A stretch of DNA of 64,000 bases, taken from contig JAMPIT010000188.1 of the NCBI GenBank assembly GCA_026261815.1, positions 415,811-479,810 on the forward strand. The letters run 5' to 3'. Below the pieces are notes generated by a model, which had not been told where the DNA came from, did no database searches, and saw nothing but the letters and a program-made list of their open reading frames with translations. Source of the DNA: Monarcha castaneiventris obscurior (lineage: Eukaryota > Chordata > Aves > Passeriformes > Monarchidae). Positions 1 through 12,000 of the stretch are shown piece by piece; position 1 is the stretch's first letter; the number at the start of each line of letters is the position of its first letter. The position numbers and the translations under genes were made by a program.

Positions 1-35
1 GTAAAATCACACGTGCCAGAGAAGCATCATAATAG

Positions 36-440
36 AGAATCATAATGGAGTGGTTTGAGTCAGAGGGACCTTAAAGCTCATTCAGTTCCCCCTGCCTTGC
101 CATGGCCAGGAACACCTTCCACTAGACCAGGGTGCTCTGAGCCCCATCCAACCTGGCCTTGAACACTTCCAGGGATGGGGCAGCCACAGCTTCTTGGGGC
201 AGCCTGTGCCAGGGCCTCCCCACCCTCAGAGGGAACAATTTCTTCCCAATATCTCATCTAACTCTGCCCTCTGGCAGTGTAAAGCCACTCCCCCTTGTGT
301 TGTCACTCCAGGCCCTTGTCCAAAGTCCCTCTTGAGCCCTCTTGGAGCCACTTTAGGCACTGGAAGGGGCTGTAAGGTTTCCCTGGAGCCTTCTCTTCTC
401 CAGGCTGAGCAACATCAGGTCCTCTGCCAATTCCCTTAAC
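36..440 (-). mobile_element. CR1 LINE 3' fragment
   Basis: CR1 3' end in reverse orientation (GGACCTTAAAGCTCATTCAG ... CTTGAACACTTCCAGGGATG). A second small reverse CR1 piece follows at about 566-640. Both lie in the FAM83H intron. Confidence 0.85.
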
Positions 441-1359
441 TTTGCTTCCAGAACCTGACAAAAGGAGCAGGATGATTCAAATCCACCAGTGACTGCACCA
501 AAGCTTGTCTCTGCTCTGCTCTCGTGGCACGGTGTCCATGGCCACACTAAAATACACCAAGAGTTCACAGAATCCCAAAACAGTTGAGATTGGAAGGGGC
601 CTCCGGAGCTGGTCCTGTCCATCCCCCCTGCTCAGAGAAGGTCGATTAGAGAGGGTCACTCAGGCTGTGTCCTTGAGCATCTCCGAGGGTGGAGACGAAA
701 CCTTTCTGGACACGCTGTTCCCATGTTCATGGTCTCCTTACAGTCCCAGAGGCTTTTCTGAAAATGAACTGTAATTTCCTGTGTTTCAGTTCATGTCTTG
801 TCCTCTCCCTGGGCACCACTGAGAAGAGTTTGGCTCCTTCTTCTTACACCCTTTCCATCAAGTATTTACACTCACGGAGCTGGGAAGGACAGGAAGGTAG
901 ACCTGTGAGGCCGCTTCCCATATAATCAGCACATGGATGCAGCTGAATAGTGGCTGCCTGAATGTTGGCCAGGAAGTTACCTAAAAATGGCACATGGATG
1001 CTGGAGTGGAGGGAACAGCTCCATACACCATCTAGTGTGATTACATGGCCAAAAAATTCATGGAATCATTGGACTGATGAGTCGGGGAACACCCAGGGAG
1101 GTTTCCCCTCACGTGCATACACAGAACATGCACCTTCCTGGACAGAAATTCTCTTTCCTGTTTGGGGCCCACAGTGCTTAATGGAACCTTTAATTGGGAT
1201 GTTTCCTGTTCCAAAAGGAAGTTGGAATGAAAGTTCCTGTTTCAAACGGAAGCTGAGATGGGGACAGTGCAGCTTTGGGGTGTGAGAAGCTGGGATACAT
1301 GGTTGGTCAGGGCATGAGCCAGCACAGGTGGCTGACGTGTCCCTGCATCCCTTCTCCAG

Positions 1360-4300
1360 GTGGTGGCCATTGTGATGGACATTTTCACGGATGTGGATCT
1401 GCTGTTTGAGGTGCTGGATGCTGCTTCTCGCCGAGTGCCTGTCTACATCCTGCTGGATGAAATGAACTCCCAGCTTTTCCTCGATACAGCTGCCAAGTGC
1501 AGAGTCAACCTGAACTACGTGGAGGTGAGCAAAGACCTGCCCTAACTGATTCGTGTCCTAAAGGGGGTGTCTCCTGGGACACAGAGGGCTAGTATGGCAG
1601 GAAACACCGGAGAAAGGTGGGAACGGGCCGTAGCTTGGTGAAAGATCAATGTGAAGAAAGTGAGGAGATCTGGCACAACGTGTGCTGAAGGCTGAAGACA
1701 TGCTGAGAAAGGGGTTTGTACAGCGGGGTGTCCGCAGGCAGAATCACTGGAGCTGGGGGATAATCCCGGTGGCAGGATGAAGGTTTAAAGGGGACAGGGA
1801 AAGAGGGGCAGGGGAGGGAATGAGGGTCCCATCTGAGTCAGTGCCTTTCTGGTTTGCAGTTCCTGAGGGTGAGGACGGTGTCTGGCCCAACCTACTACTG
1901 CCGCACAGGGATGTCCTTCAAAGGGCACCTGAAGGAGAAGTTCCTGCTTGTGGACTGCATGGTGGTGCTGAGTGGCAACTACAGGTGAGGAGCCCTGCTG
2001 TGGTACCTGTTTGGAGACAGAGACCCTCAGGTGCTTTGTGCAAAGGTGCTCAGCTCCCACCTGATCCATTCTAGGGAGAATTTGCCGTAGCAGGAGGAGT
2101 GTAAGATTTGCATCTTAGTCTGGACCAAATGAACTTTGACCTCCACTCATAGAATCATCAAATCACAGAATGGTTTGTGTGGGAAGGGACATTAAAGCTC
2201 ATCTTGTTCCACTCCCACAGCCCCATGTAGGCAGGGACACCTTCCACTATCCCAGGTTGCTCCAAGCCCCATCCAACCTGGCCTTGAACACTTCCAGGGA
2301 TGGGGCAGCCACAGCTTCTCTGGGCAACAGAGAGGTGGACGGTTTTAGTGGTGGGTGGTTTTAGTTAGGGCTGAGACCAGCCATTAACCATCCTTTTGGG
2401 AATACCAGTCTTACCAGCTAAGGTGTTCATTTTTGGCAGAATAAATATTTTTAGTGAGTTCCCATAGAAGAATTTCTCCTTCACCTATTAAAAGGGTGAT
2501 GGGATAAACACCTGTCATGCTCTAAGAATGTAATCATAAAATCACAGAATGGTTTGGGTTGGACAGACCCTAAAGCTTATATGGCTTCTCCCCCTGCTGT
2601 TGTGTAGTAGAAGGCAAGGAGACCTTCTACTAGACCAGGTTGCTCAAAGCCTACCATGAGTTGCTTCTCATGGTGGAAGATAGGCAAATAGAATTAAGGG
2701 TATTTTTAAATTAATTTTATGAAGAAAAAAATTACAAGAATCTGGTTAAAGTGCACATTCCTTGATAATAAGATTCCACTTCAGGGTTTTTTCCTGATGT
2801 TTGGAAAGAATTACTCACACTTGATGCTGTACCGAACAACTGTTCTGATTGGATCATTTTTTGTTTACAAGATCATCAAGTTAATTGTTCAGGACTACTT
2901 CTGCCACGCTCTCATGTGCTTTGGACTTTCAAATACCGTATCATTTCTGAAGTGGGAAGTGTTCAAGATTAGGTTTGATGAGGCTTGGAGAAACCTGGGC
3001 AAGTGGAAGATGTCCCTGCCCATGGCAGGGGAGTGAAAGAAGATGTGATGGTCCCTTCCAACCCAAACCAGTCTGGGATTCTGAGAGACAGGCTGGTGAG
3101 TTGGTAAAGCAGCATTCTGGCACTTCCACATGGATATCGGGGACAAAGGTTTTATTCACTGAAGGACACTGAGCAGCAATTTTTTGGGAAAAGTACTCCA
3201 TTTTGCAGTGGAGGTAGATACACCATCTAAAGAAGTCCTTGATCCCAGACAACCCCAAACCAGGCTTCCATCACATTAAGAATTAAAAAATCTGTGAGGG
3301 GAAAAAAAGAAAAGACAGTAATTCTACGGGTTTTGGTTAACCCCAGCAGGCAGCCAAGCCTTGCAAAGGTGTCCCTCATGATTCCCAGCAGGATGTAATA
3401 GAGAATTGTAAAGGTGAGAACCCTCCTGGGTTGTGATACAGTTTAAAAGCTACAGCAAACCTGCACACACAGGCAAGGCAAAATAAGGGATCCCTTCCCT
3501 GCTTCCCATCTGTCAGCAGATGGGGGAAAAAAAAGCAGAGCTTGACTTGGGAAGATGAACTCCATAACACTGAACATCTTCGTCCCTCATTTGCAGCTCA
3601 GCTCCTTCTGTTCAGTCCCCCTCAAACTGTACGGGTGAAAAGGTTGTAGGTTGTGTCACCCCAGGAGTAAGATCCTGGATTTGTCCTTTTGAAGGTTCCT
3701 GTCAGCACATCTCCCCAGTCTTTGGAGTCCCAGGACTGGTGTCGCCTGCCAGGTGCTGAGGGTACACACTGACTGTTGTCCAGGTCATTACTGACAGTGT
3801 TAAAGACAGGAACATCTACTTCACATAAGGATTAACATCAGCTTGCATTCGGGGTGACACAGCTTTTTAGAACAGAAATCATTTACTGCCTTGTAAAATT
3901 CTCTGCAAAGATGTGATCCCAAATCAGTTTGTGACTGTGAGGTTTGGGAACAGTCATGTGTAACAAGTACCTGCAGGGGAATTTTCTGCCGTTATTTTGC
4001 TCTATTTCTGCCCAAGCAGAAAATTTAGAATTTGCTTCAGGTGAGCAAATGCTTTAATGAAAACAGCTGAGTTACTCAATGGTAATACCCTCCATCACTT
4101 CTGTTCTCTCCGTAGTTTCATGTGGTCCTTTGAGAAGATTCACAGGAGCATTGCACACATCTTCCAGGGCGAGCTGGTGGCCAGCTTTGATGAAGAATTC
4201 CGCATTTTGTTTGCACAGTCGGAACCTCTCATTCCTCCGGCCAACGTCTTGGCAAAGACAGAGAACACGTTTGCCATGGCTCCCTATGGCAATAACATGC

Positions 4301-6765
4301 CTTTCTTTCCCAAAAAAGGCCCCCTGATGTTCCAGAGGGATGACAGTCTCTTCCCCTCCTTCATGGACAGAATGGATCCAGACAGGTACTTCTTCTCCAA
4401 TTTTCGACGGGACGACATGCTGCGGCACACCGTGGAGGGCTCAGCCATGCGGATGTATAAAAAGGTGGAAATGGAGAATTCCCAGATGGATCCAGTCAGG
4501 GGTTTTCTCCGTTCCAAGCAGCTGGAGTTGGACGCTTTTAAGAGACACAGTTTTGCAGAAGGAACGCTTGAAAATTTTGCCTCTGCCAAGCAGTACACTC
4601 GACAGATGTTCATGAACAACATGGACGAGTTCAAAATCCAATCCAGTCATTTCCAGAAGGACCAGTTCTATCAGTACCAGTTTGAACATCCCCATCTTTC
4701 TGGCAGACCTCAGGGATTCTTTGAGAGGATTCGAGGGGGGAGGCCAGGATTCAATGAACTGGAAGACTATGGAGAGGGACCCCGATACCCTGAACTGGAA
4801 CCCAGTTTCCCACAGGAGAATTTCCCCTTACGGCTGGATTACGTACCCTCAAATTCTTCCAGGGAGGTGAGACACGGCTCTGACCAGCTGAACCCTGCGG
4901 GCAATGGCCCGATGGGAATGATGTTACGGAGGCAGAATATAGGACAGAAATTCATTTGCCAGACTTCTCCCACGCAGAAGCAGAGCCTGGAGCAGCGCCT
5001 GTTCCTACAGGACAAGGATGAAGACCAGGACGACGACAAGAACACGCAGGAAAACAGAACAGGGTTACGGAACTGGAGGATTTCTTCGTACCTCAGTGCG
5101 TACCAGTCTGAACCAGATGAAGGGCTCCCGATGCCGATGGAGTCTGAGGCATATAACGATGCTCTTGGGGATCCCCTCACAAAGCACCCCACTGACCTTG
5201 TCCCAGCCTTCAAATCCCCCACACCTTTCAATAGCAAGCCACTGGGAATTGACAGTGCCAAGGAATCTTCAGATCCTGATAGAGCAGGTGAAGAAACCTC
5301 AATAATGAAACCAGATGCCTTCAGGTCCAGGATAAATCCCTTGATCCAGAGGAGTTCCAGGCTCAGGTCCTCTCTGATTTTCAGTGCTGCCAAATTAGAT
5401 CAGCCCAACACCACAATAGAAAAGGTGCAGATGATCCAAAAAGAGCAAATGTCCAGTGAGTTAACAAAGGACAATGAAACCATCAAGACGGCTGCCTCCT
5501 CCAAAGTGGCTGAGCTGCTGGAGAAGTACAAAGCTGTGGGCAAGGACATGGAACGGGGCACGGTCACCCACACCAAAGCTGTTTCAGGTTACCTACAGGA
5601 GGAATCACAGAATACAGAGAAGAAATGTACCAAATCTGTGCAGTATAAGATTCTGGAGAGCAGGGTGCTGGACTCCAAAGACTCCTGCAGTACTTACAAA
5701 ATGCATGGAGAGTTGGACAGAGCATTTGGAATGGCCTCATCCACCCCTCAGCTTGGGGACGCATTGAGTAAAGATCCCCTGGCACATCTTGGCACTAAGG
5801 TGGACAAGCTGTCATCCCGGTTTTACCCCATCGAGAACAAACCTGCTCTTCCAGAGAAGGAGAGCCTGATATTTGTAGGAGACACTCAGAAATTGGCTCT
5901 TCCAGAGAAGAAGGACAGAGTGACCTTCAGAGAAGACACTCCAAAATTAGTCAACACAGAAATGAAGAAACCACAGGTTAGGACAAGTACTACATCCTCA
6001 GTTCTAGAAAGCCTGTCTAGAAGTCAAGGGTCTGACAGTTCTCTCAACAAATCTGAGGAAGACTGTTCAAAACAAGAGCAAAATCCCATGGAGTTTTTAA
6101 GAAAAGGGTCATTACGGCTGAAGCAGCTTTTGAACCCAAAGGGTGAAAAGAAATTGGAGGAGGAACCTGCACCTGAGACTGGGAAATGTGACAAGCAGGC
6201 GGTGGTGCTCAAACGATCATCCATAGGGGACTGCCAGGAAGCGATGGAAGAAGAAAAATCCCACAAATTCACAGCACCGCTCCCCCCCAAGAGCAGCCAG
6301 ACAACACAAGGGAGGTTCCCTTCCTCCACAGCCAACATCCTGTACAGCAGCAACTTGCGTGACGACACCAAGGTGATCCTGGAGCAGATCTCTGCCAATA
6401 GCCAGAAGAACAGAGCCGAGCTGGCCAAGCAGCTGCCATCCACCAGCAACCCTGACCTCTCCAGGTCAACCACAAGCTTGGAAAGAAAAGGGGAAAAGGA
6501 GAAAAGCTGCAACATCCACAGGTCTGAGAGCTTTGGGAGCCAGAAACGGAACCTCCAGCGGCAGCCGTCAGAGGACAGAGACACCCTCCTGAAAAAAATG
6601 GAGAACATGCGGAAGGAGAAGCGAGTCTACAGCAGGTTTGAGGTCTTCTGCAAGAAGGATGAACACACGAGTCCCAGTGAAGAGGAGTATGACACAGATG
6701 CCAAAGACAAGAAAATGGGAAAATTCATGCCCAAAATCCTGGGGACCTTCAAGACCAAAAAATGA
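1360..6765 (+). CDS. FAM83H: FAM83H, 3' three coding exons (5' exons outside window)
   Basis: Three coding exons read at 1360-1524, 1860-1984 and 4116-6765 (stop TGA 6763-6765), each with AG/GT borders and matching phases (0, 2). The first two carry the second half of the FAM83 DUF1669 (PLD-like) domain, with DIFTDVDLLFEVLDAA, VPVYILLDEMN and GPTYYCRTG. The long third exon opens with FMWSFEKIHRS and has FDEEF (4186-4200), the F-x-x-x-F motif by which FAM83 proteins bind casein kinase 1. It then runs into a long disordered tail containing RSRINPLIQRSSRLRSSLIF and KVAELLEKYK, both typical of FAM83H. In mammals FAM83H recruits CK1 to keratin filaments, and truncations cause enamel defects. An open frame continues back to an ATG at 4057, but the splice acceptor at 4111-4115 shows this is intron. 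No disabling change seen. The assignment over FAM83B or FAM83G rests on tail motifs and the MAPK15 neighbour. Confidence 0.92.
2147..2328 (-). mobile_element. CR1 LINE 3' fragment
   Basis: Begins AGAATCATCAAATCACAGAA and runs to CCACAGCTTCTCTGGGCAAC. In a FAM83H intron. Confidence 0.85.
2531..2650 (-). mobile_element. CR1 LINE 3' fragment
   Basis: AATCACAGAATGGTTTGGGT start, truncated at about 120 bp. In a FAM83H intron. Confidence 0.8.
2956..3090 (+). mobile_element. CR1 LINE 3' fragment
   Basis: Forward CR1 tail ending GGTCCCTTCCAACCCAAACC then AGTCTGGGATTCTGAG. In a FAM83H intron. Confidence 0.8.
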
Positions 6766-6921
6766 TTCTAGAAATCCTATTTAATTCCATTTAATCACTG
6801 ACTGACACAGGGAAACGAGGAAGAAACTTGTCTATGGTGGCTACAAATCCCAATGGCAAGGCTCTTCTGATTAGTGAGCAGAAATGTATCCAGCATGGGC
6901 CTCCCACGGTACAGTTTGCTC

Positions 6922-6927
6922 AATAAA
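6922..6927 (+). terminator. Likely FAM83H polyadenylation signal
   Basis: AATAAA lies 157 bases after the FAM83H stop codon; a second AATAAA follows about 45 bases later near 6967. Either could end the mRNA. Confidence 0.6.
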
Positions 6928-6969
6928 GTCAGGTGGTATCAAACAACCTTATCACAGTATGTTCCAAAT

Positions 6970-9049
6970 AAAATAATTAAAATGCCAACATGCTTAAAGC
7001 ACAGAAGTCTCTTTTTTTTAAAAAAAAGTTTTTGTTAAACCCAAGGAATATTTTCAGCAGACAAAACCATTCCAATTTCAGAAAAGAATGAAAAATAGAA
7101 AATTCAATATTTGAGTTTGGGCCAGAAAAGATAAATACATACAGACACACACACAAGTATTAACTGGAAAAAGTATTTAAAGCCCAGTAGTTTCTCAGGT
7201 AAAGTTACTCTTTTTCTGTATCTCACAATGAATCAGACATAGGAGGCACCTTTTTGAAGGTTTACAGACAAAAAAATAGTTGTAACCAATGTTTTGACCT
7301 AATCTGTGGTTCTGATCTCCAGCAGCACAGGCCCAGCTTTTGTATTTACCAGTTCCTGAGCCTGCAGGGTCTGGTTTGCTTGTGGTTTGTTCCTCTGTGT
7401 ATAGGGAATTACTTGCTTTAGGGGCTGAGCTGAAAGAAGCTGCTGAGGTGCTATTGATGGAGAACGGCTTGGTTTTAGGAGGCCTTTTCAGGTGAGTCTG
7501 AGTTTAAATAAGCATCTAAAATAAAATGCTGCCTTGGCCAAGTAGTGACTTCCTTGACAGTGGAAGTCTCTCTCTTCACCTTCCAGTTCATGAGGTGACA
7601 GGTCTGGACCAGCATGAGCAGCTGAGAGAGCTGGGAGGGAATAACAATCATTTATCACAGGTAGAGTAGAACTTCAGAGACAAGAGCTTCAAGTTAATGA
7701 GGAAATTGTATCCAAAATCAGCATTGAAACAGGAATAAAAAGTTTCCTGTATATAAAATATATTACACACATATATATATAAAATATATATATATATAAT
7801 ATATAATATTTAAATATAAAGTTTCCTGTAGACTGGCAACACCTTCATGATGTCTCAGCAATAGTATCTCATGAAACTTTGCTTTCTGAAAGCAAAAACA
7901 ATAAAAATGACCAATTATTCATTGAAGAAGACAGTACCAATATGCAGTTTCCCTCTCAACACCCAAAATGCTGCTTGAAAGGTCAAGATTTTCTGCGGTA
8001 CAATATAAAGTATTTATTTTAAAAATATTTACAATATTACACACTCGGGAAACTGTTAAGTATTGTAGAAGAACCCACCTGTATTTCAGGTGCTTTTCTA
8101 CTTGATTTTAACAAAACCAGACCATGATGGATTCTGTTTATCTAACTCAGAAGAGTCATAGAAATGAGTGAAAGGCTGTAAGATCATCTGTGAAGAGTTA
8201 TGTCTTCATGGTCTTCAGAGAACAGTTACCTGTTCTGCTCAAAAAAATACCCACCAATTAGGCAGCCTAGAATGGGTAGGAAGGGACCTTTTAAAGGTCA
8301 CCCAGTCCCAACCCCTGCCTCCTATGGGCCGGGACACCTTCCACTACACCTGGTTGCTCCATGCCCTGTCCAGCCTGGACTTGAACATTTCCAGGGATGG
8401 GGCAGCCACAGCTTCTCTGGGCACCCTGTGCCAGGGCCTCACCACCCTCACAGGGAAGGATTTCTTCCCAAATTCCATCTAACCCTGCCCTCTGTCAGTG
8501 GGAAGCCTTTCCCCCTTGTCCTGTCACTCCAGGCTTTTGTCCAAAGTGCCTCTGCAGCTCTCCCAGAGCCCCTTTAGGCACTAGAAGGTCTTCTTGGAGC
8601 CTTCTTTCCTCCAGGCTGGACACCTCCAGTTCTCCCAGCCTATCTCCAGAGCAGAGGGGCTCAAGCCCTGAGAGCATTTTCTTGGTCTTGCACTTGGCCT
8701 TGTTGAACTTCAGGAGGTTCCCCTGGACCCTGAATATGTCTAAAAACCACTCAAGTATCAGAATATTGCAGCTTTCTGTGATTTTTTGCAATAATTCAAA
8801 CAAGGAGTATGAACTGACAGCATTCACTGTTCTCACAGTCTGAGAGCAAACATGCGGAGTCCTCGTCTGCTGAGACTGGAAGGCAGAGGGGCTGGATTCC
8901 CTTTCCTATCAGCTTGTCCAGAGGAAAGGAGGACATTGTCCTATGCAGTGAATAAAGCACTTCCTCATATTTTGCTCTCCCCTGCTGCCCTTGTTTAGTC
9001 AGGGGCTGGGGGATGAGCTGTACTTCGCCTGTCTGGAGCATCTCCACAT
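6970..9049. other. Convergent intergenic stretch between FAM83H and MAPK15
   Basis: No gene recognised. It holds an AT dinucleotide tract (about 7768-7812) and a CR1 fragment (8266-8720). TTTATT at 8013-8018 could serve as an AATAAA signal for MAPK15 on the minus strand, implying a 3' UTR of about 1 kb. Confidence 0.5.
8266..8720 (-). mobile_element. CR1 LINE 3' fragment
   Basis: About 450 bp, reverse orientation, from GGAAGGGACCTTTTAAAGGT to the AGCATTTTCTTGG region. Confidence 0.88.
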
Positions 9050-12000
9050 TCACTGCTCAGGGTTTTCAGAGGCTTTTGCTATTGGAAGACTCTGCAGTGC
9101 AGATTTACTGATGGTTCCATAGGCCTGGGAGTAGCTGCCCATTGATGCCCTTGGGTCACCCGCAGCTCCCACGTTTGCAGTGATCTGGAACATCTTTTTA
9201 CTGGGCTTTAGAAGGGGACGAACATCTTTGCTGTGACACTGAGAGTTTCTGGGATTCTGTGTGAGAAAGAAAAGCCAAGAAAAGTTAATAACCTGGAATC
9301 AGCTTCCTGGAATGCAAAAAGGACACAGATTTGGCTTTGGTCTGCGTTATCCTCTCAAGAAACAAACACAAACTCAGGGCATTTGTAGGCTGATCTTCTC
9401 CCTCTTCTGCTCTTCCTGTCACACAAAGTTGGTTACAATTCCCTAAAGACTCTTCCAAATGCATTAGTCGTGTACACCTGCATGTGCAGCAAGCTCCACA
9501 ATCCCATCTTGGGGAATAAATGGCTTCTCTCACTCTCAAAACATTTTGGAAGGGATGCCAAATCAGAGGGGCTGAAAGGTGGGTTCCAAGTGTGCTACTG
9601 GACATGCTTGAAAGTTTCTGACAACCTGGGCTAGTGGAAAGTGTCCCTGACCATGGCACAGGGGTGGAATGAGATGAGTTTTTAGGTCCCTTCCAACCAA
9701 AGCAGTCGGTGATTCTGTGATTCTATGAATCTGTGGTGCCTCCTTCCACACTCTTCCTCTGTCATAAGCTTCCTCCGATCACTTCTGCAGGTGTCAGCAG
9801 TCACCAGGCAGCAGACAGCCAGCTCAGGAAGAAAAAAAAGCAGGAGCAAGAGGTCACTGAAGAACCCAGTGAGAGTAAGGACTTTTGCAAGGAAGCATGG
9901 CCAAGAACAGGGAAGAGGGAGGAGCTGAGAGGACAGGACTGACACCTACACAGCTCAGCAACAGCAATTCATTAGAAATGCAGAAACATGAAATCACAGA
10001 ATCACTGAGGTTGGAAAAGCCCTCTGAGCCCACTGGGTCCGACCGCTCCCTCAGCAATGCCAAGGCCACCACTGATCCATGTCTCCACGTGCCACATCCA
10101 CACAGCTGTTAAATCCCCCCAGGGATGGGGACTCCCCCCCTGCCCTGAGGCAGTCTGTGCCAGGGCTGGACAGCCCTTTGCAGGTGGGTTTTTTTCCAAT
10201 ATCCGACCTAAACCTCCCCTGGAACCACTTGAGGCCGTTTCCTCTCATCCTGTCCCTTGTTTCATGAGAGCAGAGCCTGACCCCCACCTGGCTGCACCCT
10301 CCTGTCAGGGAGTTGCACAGAGTGAGAAGGTCCCACCTGAGCTTCCTTTTCTCTACAGCTACTGCTGCTGCTCCAGACCCTCCCCCAGCTCTGTTCCCTT
10401 CTCTGGACACACTCCAGCCCCGCAGTGTGGCCCCTCCTTTCTTGTTGTGAGGAGCCCAAACTTGCCCTCAGGATTGGAGGTCCCTCAGCAGTGTCCAGCA
10501 TAGGGGACAGGTACTGCCCTGGGCATCTGGCCACACCGTGGCTGGTACAAGCCAGGTGCCATTGGCCTCTTGCCCACCTGGGCACACCTAGGCTCATGTT
10601 CAGCTACTGTCATCAGCACCATCAGGTGACCTTTTCCAGCTTTCCAGCCACTCTGCCTGGAGCACTACAGGGAGTTGCTGCGACCCAGGTTACCACAAGT
10701 AAGGGTTAGAAGTTAAGCTACTCACACTGTAAAGGTTCTGCACATTTGTAGGAGAGAGCCGAGTGTTTGGCCATGTGGTTTGTCCCCGTAGTTTCCCATT
10801 GTTGGAGATTCTGGACTGCTGAGGTGGTGCAGAACAATTCCTGATCCCAGCACCAGGATTTGCATTTCCTGCAGAAGGAAAAACATGAGAGAAAGTAGGA
10901 AAATTGGAAGAACACAGAACACATTGACGGAGGCAGGGGCAGTCCCATACTCAACACTCATTCAACAGTGTTTTGTTCTTATGTCATTTCCTCCCACACT
11001 TTTACCCCCTCATTTTACCAAATTTAAACTTGCATCGATTTGCAAATTCCCTTAATTTCTTTCACACCACTCATTCTCTCCCCCAAGGTGGGTTACACCC
11101 CGGTGTAGGAGGGTGGTACCAACTCTGCACAGTGGTGTGTGTGATGGGGTTGTACATCGTCACACTAGTCTGTGACCTCTGACACACAGTTCCGGCCAAA
11201 TCCTTGCTCTGGCTGGATCCTATTGGCTGGACCCCAGCTGTGGCTCCAGTGTGCACATGAGAAGGGTTTAGAAGAGGGGGTGCTGGTTCTTGCTGGCTTT
11301 TCCTGGTGGGTACAGTCACTGAGCTGGAACTTGGGAGAAGTGTGCTGGATTCAGACTGGTTCAGCTGAATGTTTTCTCTCTGCCCTTGCTCCTTTGGCAG
11401 GCTCTTTGACTTCTTTTCAAGGATCATCTGCAGAACAGAAAAGCAGGTTAGACTTAATACAGCAATACAGCAGAAAAATAAAACATCAAAACAAAGAGGA
11501 ATACTTAAAAAATCTGCAATTTATTTCACAGGGCAAGTAACAAGTATAATATAACTAAATGATCTTTAAGGTCCCTTCCAACCCAAACCATTCTGTGAGT
11601 CTTTCTCAGACATCATGCTTCACAGGTTTTTTCTTTGCCATGTGGGAATTTAACATGTAAAAGTCTCTTAGAGATTACGACAGTATGGAACTGGCCGATC
11701 AAACACCAACGTGTAACTGGGCCGGCAGGTGTGGAAAGCCCAGGGGAACACAAAGACAAGACAATGACAGAATTCGTTAAGTGTGTGCAAGAATGGCAGG
11801 TTACCTGGAGGATTAGGATTTGGGAAAATAAGATGAAAGTACCTCATATAATTTATTTCGATATTCTGCCACAGATAGCTGGACATCATCACCCAAAGGA
11901 AGGATCACATCAAAATCCAAAGAGGGCTCCCTAGAAGGACAGTGGAATCTGAGGAAATGAGAACACATCATGTAATTCACTGACTGGTAACAGATTATTA

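Noticed and set aside
4057..4115. ATG at 4057 as the start of a 902-codon gene
   Set aside because: A splice acceptor (CTCTCCGTAG) precedes 4116, and the two upstream exons join in phase to FMWSFEK, so the ATG is intronic.
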